From Thereva unica (Eukaryota; Arthropoda; Insecta; Diptera; Therevidae), in assembly GCA_949987705.1 (NCBI GenBank), contig OX465282.1, positions 33,816,039 through 33,880,038 on the forward strand: DNA of 64,000 bases. The letters are read 5' to 3'. A model generated the notes under the pieces. The model did not search any database and was not told the origin of the DNA. It was given only the letters and a program-made list of their open reading frames with translations. Positions within the stretch are counted from its first letter, which is position 1. The number at the start of each line of letters is the position of its first letter. The position numbers were made by a program, and so were the translations under genes. This document shows, piece after piece, positions 10,845 to 23,089 of the stretch.

Positions 10845-11336
10845 TGTGATGATTATGCGCCATCTGTTTGTCGAGAGGATGAATCAACGATTTTCGGTTG
10901 TTGTCTGAACTAAGAATTTATGTACTAAACTAACGAGCGATAAGCGAAGACAACTTCAAGCTGGTCGAAACTTAAGGAAATAAAAGAACATACCACAAGG
11001 AACCAGAAAACGAAGGTTCCAGAAAGTAGACAAAGGTGGAGCTGCCTATATAAAAGCGCCTGGCAGCCGCTATCGAGTCAATTTTGATTTGAAAGGCGAT
11101 AAAAGTGTTCTAAAGTGAAAACAGTGAAAAGTAGTGATTTAAAAGTGAACTATAAAGCGATAGATAGAGTTTAATAGTGCGAGTTATTAAATTTAAAGTG
11201 ATTATAGTGAACTGTAAGAATTGTGTTTGTAATTAAATTGTGTTTTGGTTTGTGATAAATAAATTATTGTGTCGATAATTAAAAAGTGTATTCCTTAATT
11301 AATCCTACGAATCCGTTAAGCCGTGAAAACGTAACA
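10845..11336 (+). repeat. 3' LTR of the deleted Gypsy element
   Basis: It is 492 bp, the same length as the 5' LTR, and I saw no mismatch in side-by-side reading. It is followed by the duplicated target atat. Confidence 0.9.
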
Positions 11337-12540
11337 ATATTATCAGAGCTTCAAACAGAAGCGAGGTCCAAGCGCTTCTTTGGTGCACATTTGTAACCAA
11401 AAATAAAGCACTTTTTATGTGCAGACTTTGGAACAGGGATCGTAACTGTTATAACTTATATCGAAAAAATCAGAAAATAATAATTATTTTGAGATATATA
11501 TGATTTAAGACAGCAGTAACAGTTAAATTTTACGAAAAATAATAAAAGTTATTTTTAACTCTAATTTTTGCCTAGTATTGTTTTAAATCTTTTAAAACTG
11601 TTATTAAAGATTTTTGTTTTTTCTGTCCGAAATAATAATTAAAATGGACTTTTATTTTTAAAATCAAAAATAACTGTTAAAAAAGACTTTTATTTTTTTT
11701 CTGTCTTTTTAAGATTTTTATTTTTCCAGTTTTTCTATAAAAGTCTTTGAAGACTTTTATTTTTAAAATATAAAAATAAAAGTCTTTTGCTGAAAACAGA
11801 TAAATAGTCCATTCAAGACCTTTAGAAAATCGAACCCTGAAGGTCTTTGGGGTCGCTGATCACGAAAATCGGGGACCTGCGGTCCTAAAACATGGGCGTC
11901 ACCCTTAAAAATGCAAAAAAAAACACCCCTTTTCCGGGGTTTTTCGCGATTATTTCGATAATAATGAAAACTAATGTAATGAAATACTCTTTTTTGATAT
12001 TTATTTGCGAAGGTGGTTGATTTGTACCAGTGTTGGGCAAAATTTAATCTGATTGATGATTAATGATTGCAATTAAAAGCTGTAGTCTGTAATCATGATT
12101 AGAGATTGATATATTTAATCAGAGAAGTAATCATTTTAGGTGATTGATGATTGATCAATTTCAACCGCAATCATGATTAAAATTTTAGATTAAAAATGAT
12201 TTTTTTTGGAGATGTTAAGTTTTAACGTTGGATTTTAATGTTTTATTTGAATATTTTATTTTGTGAATCCGTCAGTTAAGAGTTTTGTGGTCAAAATTTG
12301 TGAATTAAAAAGTGGGAATAATTTTGGCAATTGTGCTCCGATTGCACTGAAAATCGGCCCCGAATTTTTACATTTAAGTACTGTAATTTTAAAATTATCT
12401 TTTATATTTTATTAGTTCATTTTAAAAAGCATGTTTGTAGTTTTTGATGTGAAAACTTTTTAGGCACGTTGGGCAATTTTCCGTCACGGTCATTTTTTAT
12501 GCGTACCATGGGAAAAATTTTCCTTTGGGGATTTCAGTTT

Positions 12541-13048
12541 TTATTGTATGAGTTAGTACTATGTACTACGTAATATATACTATGTTTTATGTACTAAGTG
12601 TGTACTATGTATTAGGTACTATGTACTCGGACTATGAACTGTGCGCTATGATTATGAACTATGTATTATGCAGTATGTACTACGTACTGTATACTATAAA
12701 CTATGTATTATCTACTATGTACTATGTACAAGGTATTGTGTACTATGTATTATGTACTAGGTATTATGAATATGTAGTACATAGCTCTGTTGTATTTTGT
12801 ACTATGTAGTAGATGGTATGATTAAGTACCATATACTCTGAGCCATGTTCTATGTACTATTTATTATGTACTATGTACTAGGCATAATGTACTATGTATT
12901 ATCTATACACGGTATATTATGTATTACGTATTACGTACTAAATATTATGTACTATGCACCATAAATTATATACCATGTTATATCTATTATATACCATGTA
13001 CTACGCACTATGTATATTGCTATGAACTATGTATTATGTACTATGTAT
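12541..13048. repeat. TACTATGTA-type degenerate microsatellite, left arm
   Basis: About 500 bp of irregular tactatgta/tattatgta/gtactacgta units. Open frames here (for example 12561-12809) are periodic artefacts made of Tyr/Val/Leu/Met. The reverse complement occupies 14559-15060. Confidence 0.8.
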
Positions 13049-14558
13049 CAGTGTTGGGCACAATCAACTAATTTTTTAATCAGGCCAATAATCATGATTA
13101 AAACCAATAATGATTGAGGATTAATGATTATGAAATCTATTCTAAACCTGGATTGTGTTCCCATTGTATTGAATATCAGTACCTATCGGGAGGTTTTAAG
13201 GACTCCCAATAACGAATTTGTTGTCAAAATGGCGGACGAATTTTGGGAAATGTGTTCCGATTGTACTGAAATTCAGTATCGGGGTTTAGGGGTTCCAAAT
13301 GACGGATGTGTGGCCAAAATATTAAAATTCAAAATGGCGCATGACTGCTAAAAGCCAACAAAGCCTACTATAGTCTGTCAAGGCTCTTTAAATCCAAGCA
13401 TCTAACTATAACGTCTAAACTTTTACTATATAAGACGATGGTCTTAGCTGTACTCACATATGCATCTGAAACGAGGGTGCTTAGCAAAAAGCACTCAAAC
13501 CTCTTAGCCGTGTTCGGGAGGAAAACACTTCGGAGGATTGTTGGCCTCGTATGGGAGGAAGGACGATTCCAGAGACTATACAATGACGAGATTTACGAGC
13601 GCTTTCGTGATATGAATGTTGTAAAGAAAATAAAGCTCGGTAGGCTGCGGTGGGAAGGTCATCTAGCTCGTATGAGTGAAAATGAGCCTGCTCGTAAGTT
13701 CTCTGCGGTAGGACCTATGGGGTGCGATAGCGAAGGAGACCCAGCCTTCGTTGGAAGGGTGGTGTAGACCAAGACGCTCAGAGCTTAGGGATGTCAAACT
13801 GGATGACATCGGATCAGAATCGGGACCTGTGAAGAGGACAGTTGCGAGAGGCCAGGACCGGATCCCGGTTGTAGAGCCAACAAAGAAGAAGAATTTAAAC
13901 ACAAGTGGGTCTCTGAATCTTGGAGATGAAATACCTCGATTTAAATGAGACTTCCAAATTTTACTAATTATAATTTCTTACCTTGGCACGTTATTTACCA
14001 TTATGTTGGATTGAATTTCAATACCATCGGATCACAATTGCCAAAACTAGTCCGCCATTTTGAATTTTAATATTTTGACCACAAATTCGTTATTTGGAAT
14101 CCTTCAAACCTCCACATACTGAATTTCAGTACAATCGGAACACATTTGCCAAAACTTGTCCGTCATTTTGAATTTTACAATTTCGATCACAAATCCGACA
14201 TTTGGAACCCTTAAAACCCCCCCATACTGAATTTCAGTACAATCGGAACACATTTCCCAAAATTCGTCCGCCATTTTGAATTTTAAAATTTTGACCACAA
14301 ATTCGTCATTTGGAACCCTTCAAACCCCCCGATACTGAATTTCAGTACAATCGGAACACATTTCCCAAAATTCGTCCGCCATTTTGACAACAAATTCGTT
14401 ATTGGGAGTCCTTAAAACCTCCCGATACTGATATTCAATACAATGGGAACACAATCCAGGTTTAGAATAGATTTCATAATCATTAATCCTCAATCATTAT
14501 TGGTTTTAATCATGATTATTGGCCTGATTAAAAAATTAGTTGATTGTGCCCAACACTG
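13049..14558. mobile_element. Inner palindrome with cagtgttgggca termini (hAT-like)
   Basis: It begins cagtgttgggcacaatcaac and ends with the exact complement. Arms include catgattaaaaccaataatg and about 110-bp gccattttg-type tandem units (13150-13345; more copies at 14040-14445). Since the surrounding sequence is also palindromic, no TSD can be read. A separate cagtgttgggcaaaattt end lies at about 12030 without a partner. Confidence 0.55.
13345..13895 (+). pseudogene. RTE-like RT C-terminal fragment in the foldback loop
   Basis: The plus frame reads LLYKTMVLAVLTYASETRVL, then GRKTLRRIVG, YNDEIYERFRDMNVVKKIK and LGRLRWEGHLARM. This is the conserved thumb/C-terminal region of RTE-like RT proteins, where YxSETW is typical (Trp is Arg here). 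It degenerates after about 13750 and ends in aaagaagaagaa (13882-13893), the same GAA-type tail as the 1944 element. It is a non-functional fragment at the palindrome's centre and is not duplicated in the arms. Confidence 0.75.
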
Positions 14559-15060
14559 ATACATAGTACATAATACATAGTTCATAGCAATATACATAGT
14601 GCGTAGTACATGGTATATAATAGATATAACATGGTATATAATTTATGGTGCATAGTACATAATATTTAGTACGTAATACATAATATACCGTGTATAGATA
14701 ATACATAGTACATAATGCCTGGTACATAGTACATAATAAATAGTACATAGAACATAGCTCAGAGTATATGGTACTTAATCATACCATCTACTACATAGTA
14801 CAAAATACAACAGAGCTATGTACTACATATTCATAATACCTAGTACATAATACATAGTACACAATACCTTGTACATAGTACATAGTAGATAATACATAGT
14901 TTATAGTATACAGTACGTAGTACATACTGCATAATACATAGTTCATAATCATAGCGCACAGTTCATAGTCCGAGTACATAGTACCTAATACATAGTACAC
15001 ACTTAGTACATAAAACATAGTATATATTACGTAGTACATAGTACTAACTCATACAATAAA
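14559..15060. repeat. TACTATGTA-type degenerate microsatellite, right arm
   Basis: This is the reverse complement of 12541-13048, with the same irregular unit order. The two tracts are therefore arms of one inverted duplication rather than independent expansions. Confidence 0.8.
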
Positions 15061-15953
15061 AACTGAAATCCCCAAAGGAAAATTTTTCCCACGGTACGCA
15101 TAAAAACTGACCGTGACGGAAAATTGCCCAACGTGCCTAAAAAGTTTTCACATCAAAAACTACAAACATGCCCAAAAAGGGGTGTTTTTTTTGCATTTTT
15201 AAGGGTGACGCCCATGTTTTAGGACCGCAGGACCCCGATTTTCGTGATCAGCGACCCCAAAGACCTTCAGGGTTCGATTTTCTAAAGGTTTTGAATGGAC
15301 TATTTATCTGTTTTCAGCAAAAGACTTTTATTTTTATATTTTAAAAATAAAAGTCTTCAAAGACTTTTATAGAAAAACTGGAAAAATAAAAATCTTAAAA
15401 AGACTTTTATGCAAGACAGAAAAAAATAAAAGTCTTTTTTAACAGTTATTTTTGATTTTAAAAATAAAAGTCATCTCATAACAGTTTTGAAAGACTTTTC
15501 AAATAAAAAACAAAAATAAGTGTTTTTAATGACCTAAAACTTTTTTAGTTAAATATAACTGTTATTTTTTATTTAAAAAATTAAAATTAATTTTAACTAT
15601 TAAACTTGACTTTTATAATAAAAATCTAAAATTTAAAAGTAACCCCACCACCGCGTAGAACTCGCTATTCTGAGTATCCAGTATAAATTTTATGCAGATC
15701 AGACAACATTTACTATTTGATTTTTTAAGTCAAAAATACAAATATAACAGTTATTTACGATCCCTGCTTTGGAAGCTTACTCGCAGCACTGATATTTCCT
15801 TCTTTAAGGCTCCTTAAGGCAATGTGTGTCAAGTTTTGCTTTTGTTTTTTTTATTTATTCTTGTTGAGATGGAGCTATTGGAGCTTGAGCTAAAGCTCCA
15901 AATCAAACCGAAACTGTGAGTAGAACTGCTTACTTCTACCTTCATTTAAAGTA

Positions 15954-16793
15954 GTTCGGTCGTTTCAGCACTTTCACTGAAATTTTTTCGGGAGTTATTG
16001 CAATCGATAGAGAATTAAAAATGCGATTTTTTACGATTTTTTAATTATACCCTTACCGGGCTAAGTTTTTCAAAAACTTGACTTGAAGTTCGTGTTTTTT
16101 AACATTGGCTCTTATGGAAAAGTACGATATGACCACATAAAATTCGATTTCCTGAAAAAATTTTCACTGATATTTTTTCGGGAGTTTTTGCAATCGATAG
16201 AGAATTAAAAATGCGATTTTTTATGATTTTTTAATTATACCCTTACCGGGCTTTTGTAAAAGATATAAACAAAAATAAAAATAACAAATTTGATATTTCT
16301 CAATATGGCAGCCCATCAGTTAACATCGGACGGAAGTAGCATTGCCAGGCCAACGCAGTGCACAATTCAAATTGGTTTCAGTTGGTTTCAGACAAACATT
16401 TTCCTCATTTTTATTTCGTATTACTATATAAAAATTATTATTTTTATTGTACAATGATTTAATTAATTCAGTTATTAATTAATTAATATGTTTATTACAA
16501 ACAAAACGATTGAAAACAATATAAAAGGAATTTTTATTGGAACCATCCAACTGAAACCAATTTGAATTGTGCACTGCGTTGGACTGGCAATGCTACTTCC
16601 GTCCGATGTCAACTGAAGGGCTGCCATATTGAGAAATATCAAATTTTTTATTTTTATTTTTGTTTATATCTTTTACAAAAGCCCGGTCGGTAAGGGTATA
16701 ATTAAAAAATCATAAAAAATCGCATTTTTAATTCTCTATCGACTGCAATAACTCCCGAAAAAATTTCAGTGCATTATGCTGAAACGACCGAAC
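15954..16793. mobile_element. TA-flanked palindromic MITE
   Basis: The inverted ends are gttcggtcgtttcagca and complement, bordered by TA (15952-15953, 16794-16795), mariner/Tc1-like. Arms share tcgatagagaattaaaaatg, atacccttaccggg and the ggcaatgctacttccgtccg region. The left arm has an extra direct repeat of about 90 bp (15975-16060 and 16165-16250), so the arms are unequal. The loop at about 16400-16545 is AT-rich. No coding sequence is present. Confidence 0.75.
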
Positions 16794-16795
16794 TA

Positions 16796-17296
16796 CCTTA
16801 AAGGGCATTATTGGAGCTTATAAATCAGCTTAATTAAAGCGCTTCCTTCTGAGGACATGTAATGTTTAGTAAAATGAATCTTCTTACTAATGGGGAAGCG
16901 CTACTCGTTTTAAAAAAGCCGCTTTGAAAGACCTTTTGGAGCGCTTTTCTTCCTACTGGGAAGTGTTTTGAAACAACATATGTACATAAAATTCAAAATT
17001 GCCTCAGGCCCGGCGCAAAAGAAAAGTATCTCAGATTATCGTTTGTAATGAGTATTGAAATTTTGTATAGTTGCTATACTTCGTAAATGTGGCTGAGGTG
17101 TTAATTAATAATGCCATTTCTTTTTATTCGGGCGAAATACCTAATATCACTCTGTATTTTTGTAACGCTATAACATATTTTCATGAATCAGTGTACAAAG
17201 AATACTCCCATCTACCTAAAATTGTCATTGAAATTCTTTTTTTGTCAGTTCTACATTGTAGTCGAATACTTGAGGCAGTTTTTTTGTAAATTACAG
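16796..17296. other. Unassigned AT-rich sequence
   Basis: No recognisable domain or element ends were seen. Short open frames at 17071-17289 have no family signature. Confidence 0.4.
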
Positions 17297-17487
17297 CTTG
17301 TGATCAGGGCCGGACTAGACCAAGTGCCGCCCCCACGCCAATCGCAAGTTGCCGCTTCCTTAAAGCTAGCGTTTCTGGAAACTTAAATTTTTTACCTACA
17401 TATAGGGTAAATATAATGATAATATTATAACATATTACATATATGATTATTTAGTATAATGATTTTATACAATTATTATATAATTGT

Positions 17488-17662
17488 AGTGGTGAAAGAT
17501 CTTTCTCAGTGTTAAAGAGAATAAAAAATTATTTAAGTACCAGTGTAGGTGATGAAAGACTTAATTCATTTGCAATATTGTGCATTGAAGCTGAGCTTAA
17601 TCGATCTCTAGATGTCGAATTGTTAATTGACGATTTTGCTCAGAAAAAAGCTCGAAAAGTAC
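17488..17662 (+). pseudogene. hAT transposase C-terminal (dimerisation) fragment
   Basis: The frame SGERSFSVLKRIKNYLSTSV, GDERLNSFAILCIEAEL, LIDDFAQKKARKV matches the C-terminal hAT family dimerisation region. In that region a S-x-E-R-x-F-S motif and an L-x-x-L-x-x-x-x-IE block are typical. The catalytic Asp residues upstream are absent, since the preceding 180 bp is the 5' terminal region. The frame is cut by the E1 insertion at 17663. It is a transposase relic. Confidence 0.8.
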
Positions 17663-18488
17663 TAATAGTCCAGTCAAATTGGGGTTTCACCTCAGAATTT
17701 GAGGTAATAAGCTGAAAATTGGCATGAAGCTTTGTTTTGGCATTTTACATGATGTGTCAAAAGTCACATATAATCTCGTGTCCGCGTCTTGAGATATTAG
17801 ATGTCAAAGGTCACAAAAATCAGTTTTTCGCAAATATCTCGTAAATTATTGGCTTTACGCAAAATTTTGGTTGAGTAAACTTTGTTCATTAGACAAATCT
17901 GCATAAAACTGTCTTGTACAGAATTTACGTAGAATCAATAGTTTTCTTTTCCTCACCACCTTGGAAGCAGAACTCAAGCAGCCTTTTTGCATGGTATCCC
18001 CAGTAGGCCTAGCCCATAGGTTACAGGTTATGAAATAATTTTATTGATTATCTCTCTAACTCTTCTATTTCCACTTCTTTCATATTGCCATCTTCATCTG
18101 TAATCATCTCAGAAGAGAATAATGAAAGGTGGTCGGCGTTATCATCGTTCAGCTCAGGGTTAATGGGACATTGAATTGAGACACGACGGGTCCCGACAAG
18201 AGCCATACGCTACGGAACATAACAATTTCACTTTTCTGCATTTACTTGTCAAATTACAGTTTGACCTCGGAATGAGAGGTAATAAGCTGAAAATTGGCAT
18301 GAACCTTTGTTTTGGCTTTCTAAATGATGTGTCAAAAGTCTCATATAATCTCGTGTCCGCGTCTTTATTTTTTCATGTAATTGAAAAGTAACGAAGTGAC
18401 ATACTTTAGGTATATTATAATTATTTATATCTTATTCGTTAGTTTTTAATTGTCTCTTGGCAACGACGGACGTACAATTTTAAGAGAT

Positions 18489-20053
18489 ATGGCTGATTTG
18501 TGTTTTATTTGTAATAAGTCACTTTCAAAGGATGAATCTGTGAATGTTGTTCGTGGCTTACACACTTTGAAAACTGCAAGTATTGCAAGAAATGACGGAC
18601 ACATAGACTATTTAAGTACCTTAACTTCTGTTAATGTGCATACCAAGTGTCGAAAAGTATATACAAGTAAAAATTCTATAGCAGCATCGAAACGACGCCT
18701 CGATGAGGGTGAACCGTCAACATCATTAAGTACATCTCGTAAAAAAAGAAATGAAGCATTTGATTTCAAAAAGTTATGCTTATTTTGTGGCCAAGAAGCC
18801 GATGAAGCAGCAGAGACGAAAAAAACCGTGAAATACAGACGCACAATTAGTAAAGTAAGTATGTACTCTTGAATTCAAAGTCAACGTCATGCAAAAAGCA
18901 GAGGAGCGAACCGATGCCTTAGGAGAATTAATAAAATCTCGCATACGTTATGAGTTTAACTTGATCGCTGCTGAAGCAAAGTATCACACCAATTGCTATG
19001 TTAATTTTTTAAAGCTATCAAACCCAGATAAAAAGCCTGGTCTAGATGATCAAATCACACAAGCAATGAAAGAGATTTTTTCTTATATTGAGAATAATGA
19101 AGACTCACAATTTACATTAAAAGAGCTTAAAGATATTCTAACAAAGTATGTACCAGATGATAAGACCATTATTACAAAACTGCAGCAAAAGTATCTAACT
19201 AATGTAATAATTACGAAAAAGGTAGGGTCATTTACTATCATATCTTTTCGAGATATACAGGCTAGCATATTATCAAAAGCTTTGTACGACAATAAAAGTA
19301 GCACTCCTGAAGAAGAACGGTTACGAATTGTAGAAGCTGCTGCAGCTATTATTAGGGAAGATATTCGATCATCTATTGTTGAAACCATGTCTTATCCACC
19401 ACCTAGTAAAATGCTAGATAATGTTAATGAAGAAATACCAAAAACTTTATTACATTTTTTACAAGAAGTTATTTTAACAAATTTAAAAAGGAAAAACAGA
19501 TCATTTAAAAGCGAAATGCACAGCTATAAGTCACGCAATAATGGCTTCAATACGAGAACGGTATTTTTCATCGCCGCTACTATTAGGCCTTTCAGTATTT
19601 CTGCATAGAAGATATGGGTCTAAAAGGTTATTAGATGTTTTATCTACTTTGGGATTTGCAGCTTCGTACAGTAATACTATACAGTATGAAATTTCAGTAG
19701 TTTACCATCCACAACCTCGTATTCTATCATCAGAGTCAGGTGCACTAGTACAATATGCTGGCGACAATGCAGATTTAAATGTCTCGACTCTTGACGGTAA
19801 TAATACTCTTCATGTTATGGGGATGATAAAAATTGTAACTCCGAAAGAAGCTGTTATTTACGATGAACGCATACAAAAATGTACAACTAAACCAAGTGCA
19901 AAGGAGTTGGCAGCAATATCACATATGTATATCTCTTCTTGCATATTACCCCGAAATGTTAGACGGTTTGGAGACAAATATCGTTGTTGACGAAGATTTC
20001 GATATTTTCGAGCGACCGGACGAAGATGATGATGATGAAGAAGAGGACAACTA
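18489..20053 (+). pseudogene. Unassigned Cys-rich transposon protein of E1, frameshifted
   Basis: I do not recognise a named family. The ATG at 18489 begins MADLCFICNKSLSKDESVNV. Two CxxC..HxxC sets are visible: CFIC with VHTKC (about residues 5-60), and CLFC with YHTNC after a basic linker SKRRLDEGEPSTSLSTSRKK. A helical region with AAAAIIREDIRSSI follows, then RRYGSKRLLDVLSTLGFAAS. Next is a striking YAGDNADLNVSTLDGNNTLH block near 19755-19815. The end is very acidic (DEDDDDEEED) at 20030-20050, with an aataaa signal near 20078. At least three frameshifts occur, near 18860 (looks like a 4-bp insertion), 19520 and 19940. From memory, proteins with a (V/A)DN(V/A)D..T.DG..T.H.MG motif recur beside transposons in invertebrate genomes. 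A transposase role is inference. Confidence 0.55.
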
Positions 20054-20810
20054 AGACCCAAAGTTAATAATTCAGTTAATAAAAATCTTTGAAAATGAAT
20101 TATAATTGTTTTAATGAATAATAAGCTTTATACAACGACTATTGTCTGGGGTTCGCGGTTGACCCTGCATTACGCCAAAAATGTCTTACTATCTCCAAAA
20201 TGGTTAATTGTATAAACAATTTTGAACTGTTACTATAAATGAAAATATCATTTATAGTCCAGGCGCCAGAGCAGTGAAACCTAGAACTTTTGGTTTTGGC
20301 GTGATGTAACGGACTTTTTTGGTGGAATCGGTCAGAAATGATATCCTCAACAATATTTAAGCATATTTAAGCGCAAGCATGAAACTCCCAGGAAAACTTT
20401 TGGTAGCCCAAAAACTGAAAAGTTCACTAAAAATTCCCTGTTTTTTGGCCTTTCTTGTTAAATATCTCTTAACGAAGGCTTCTAGGCGAAAAATTTGTTG
20501 AGCATGTTTTGTACGTTATTAGATTTGCTAAAACTTACCCTAAGGTGGATTTTTGAAATTTGTATTTTTGCATTGCAAAATAGCCGAAAACCGCGAAAAA
20601 AGTACCTCACTTTAAAGTTAGCACAAGGAAAGGAGAGACCATTATCTTCCAATTTAATTTTGGAATTAGATAGTTAAAGGCGTGATTAACTTATATCCAA
20701 AACCCGATCACGGTCGGTCAAATAGTTTTTGCATAATGAATTTTGCAATTAAGTGAATTTAAAAAATTAAATTTGTTACTGCGCCAAAAGAAAAACTCCC
20801 ATGTTGGTCC

Positions 20811-21247
20811 CAGCGCCGTAGCGAGGGTCTCGGGGGCCCTTGTGCAAGATTTCGTAAGGGGCCCTTGAAAATGAATTTCTAAAAAAAAAGTGATTTCGAA
20901 GCCTTTTCGAAGTCCATTAAAAAAAGGGTTCAAAGGTCGTGAGAAATTGAAAACAGCATTATGCTTTGGTTTAAACAATTTCTTTATTTCTCATATGTGT
21001 GCACATACTATTACACTATATTCTGTATTAGGTAGATAGTAGAGTGTTCTAGAAAATAAAGTTTTCCAGGGGCCCTTTCCATAAAAAAGTAGATCCAATT
21101 TTATACAATGCTATAAAAACGTTATCGAAGATCTTTTCTAGCTCATACTTTAAAACGAATTCTAAAAAAAAAGAAATCTTCGGGGGCCCCTCAGGGCCGG
21201 GGGCCCTGGTGCGCCTCACCGCCTGCACATGCCTAGTTACGGCGCTG
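20811..21247. mobile_element. hAT-type MITE in the left arm of E2
   Basis: The TIR cagcgccgtagc / gttacggcgctg is imperfect at two positions. It is flanked by the 8-bp duplication gttggtcc (20803-20810, 21248-21255). The interior is rich in ggggccc runs. The corresponding site in the right arm of E2 (near 24262) is empty, which dates this insertion after the arms formed. Confidence 0.85.
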
Positions 21248-21499
21248 GTTGGTCCTGATTTTTTTACGTATACTCAAAGACTCTCTGTACAATATCCAAT
21301 CATTAAAATTCTGGTTTTTAAATTTTTTTTATAGTTTTTAATTTTTTTAAGATTTTTGGCAAAAACCTGCAACTAAGGCGTTTTTTCCACAAAAATTGCT
21401 AACTCGGCGACGCCAGAAATGCTAGGCGCGTTTCAAATTCGCTCGAAAAAGGACTCAGTTTCTATTGCACCAATTTAGCTGCTTTTTTTTATATTTCAA

Positions 21500-23080
21500 A
21501 AAGGAATCAAAAAGGTTTAATTTTACTGGATGAATCGATATGGACAAATTTTGTTCAGACTAGTAGAGGCCGAGTAGTTGCTTAGAGCGTGGTGTTAGTA
21601 CAATTGTACAATACAAAGGATGTCATTGTGAGTTTCTAGACTAATATTCATTCAGCAGCAGCAGAGCCGGTTCTTCAAGTTAATCTACACTGGTATTCTT
21701 TCATCGCGAGTAACTTTAGCGGGAAAACTAGCGAGGGGTTACTCTTGTAACCCAAGAATTCTTTAATGATTTGTGTGACGGCCTGCATGGTAATCGAAAA
21801 ATTCTACTGGAAATTTAGGAAATTGGAAGTCTTTACATTGTAATGGCTAGGTTAGCATAACTAGCTAATGACTTGTGGAATATATTAGTTGGAGATGTAA
21901 TGTGCTTTTATTATTCTTTGTCTTTGTTTTGTCGAAGCCTCTTTTCTTGAGTTTATTCCGTCCTCAAAATTCGTTCAGAGTGGAACGTGACAAAGTGCAG
22001 TCAAAAAGATTTCTTGCTGGTAAAATCCTCACCAAATGTAGCATAAATGGAATGGTAATTTCGGAAAGCAATGCTGAAAACAGTAGCAGTAATTTATCCT
22101 GCATGCCTTACATGGTAATATATGTATTCAATTAATACATTTCACCTCTGAAATAAGTCTTCGTCTATAATACCTACGGTAAGTACTTACCACCCTAGGA
22201 CTCCCTATGTAAAAGTAACCAGCTCATTACCACCTCGCATACCTAGTCATTACATTTCCCGCTGGGACTTACTTAACTTTACACGGAAATATCGATGCTC
22301 GTGTCGGTAAATTATACTTGCAGACCGCGAGTAAGAGTAGGCGAAAGCGAATAAAGTATAGTATGCTTTAAGTCAAGCCGAAATTTTCTCGTGAGCAGGT
22401 TATTACAGTTCCCTTACGCTAAATCCTAAAATACCGGTTTCACTACTGCCGAAGAAATACTGCTGTAGATTGGGGAATTCACTTCAGTAAGTACTATTTT
22501 ATTTTTATACAACTTCAAATATAAGGTCGACATTATAAACTAAGGTCCGATATACCGCTCATTAAATAAAACAGCACTTGAGATCGTAAAAATCTTCGTG
22601 GCACGACTCGTTTACAATGAAAGGGTCTTCTTGCTTTTTTGCAGCTCGAATTGGGACAATGAACCGTCGGGAGTATAAATTGGTCCACCAATTTAAACTG
22701 ACTTTTTACATATCGTTCAATGAGTGAATGGGCCTAATCACCCTCATTCTGGGTGTGCCCTTTGATAAAAAAAATTATGGGCTCATTATTTTATGCCAAG
22801 GCATCGTACTGCGTATGACTGACCGATGACCGTTTGTCCGTTCGTCCCAAACATACCATGCACAGCATTGCATTGCAACTAGGACTTAAGTGCAATAAAG
22901 TTCATTTGTAATAGGTTTTGATTTAAAAATAATCATTACGTTGTCATTATAAGAAATACGTAGGTACCTACCCCATACTTTTAGAGGGTCTTGGATTTTC
23001 GTCGATATTTATGATACAAGCTCATATTCTATGTAGTAGTATTAGACCTACTATGTTGGTTGGCTGTTGTCCTTTAGAGC
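21500..23080. other. Unassigned centre of E2
   Basis: No conserved domain or element boundary was recognised. The longest open frames (21875-22135, 23011-23325) lack any family signature. Confidence 0.4.
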
Positions 23081-23089
23081 CATTTTACA

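Larger units (their letters stand above)
7804..11336 (+). mobile_element. Internally deleted Ty3/Gypsy LTR retrotransposon
   Basis: The element has two 492-bp LTRs, 7804-8295 and 10845-11336, and a 4-bp target duplication atat (7800-7803, 11337-11340). It also has a tRNA-Leu-type primer site and a polypurine tract. The internal region of about 2.55 kb holds gag, protease and two integrase fragments. RT, RNase H and the integrase catalytic core are missing. No difference between the LTRs was seen by eye, so insertion was recent and must have used proteins from another copy. Confidence 0.9.
11434..15766. mobile_element. hAT-type foldback element, 4.3 kb
   Basis: The termini are cagggatcgtaa.. 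and its complement, with the 8-bp duplication ctttggaa at 11426-11433 and 15767-15774, the classic hAT signature. The element is a giant imperfect palindrome. The left arm (11434 to about 13345) is mirrored by the right arm (about 13995-15766), and the right arm lacks the equivalent of about 11937-12429. Arms contain AT-rich blocks, a TACTATGTA-type low-complexity tract and an inner palindrome beginning cagtgttgggca. The loop holds an RTE-like fragment. No transposase was found. Confidence 0.8.

Noticed and set aside
12561..12809. Open frame rich in Tyr, Val, Leu, Met (mirrored at 14791-15039)
   Set aside because: It is the translation of a TACTATGTA-type microsatellite and appears identically in the inverted arm. 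It is not a gene.
18855..18875. gtaagta at 18856 as a splice donor in the E1 gene
   Set aside because: The protein-like sequence resumes in another frame almost at once (LEFKVN), so a 4-bp insertion explains it better than an intron of such small size.
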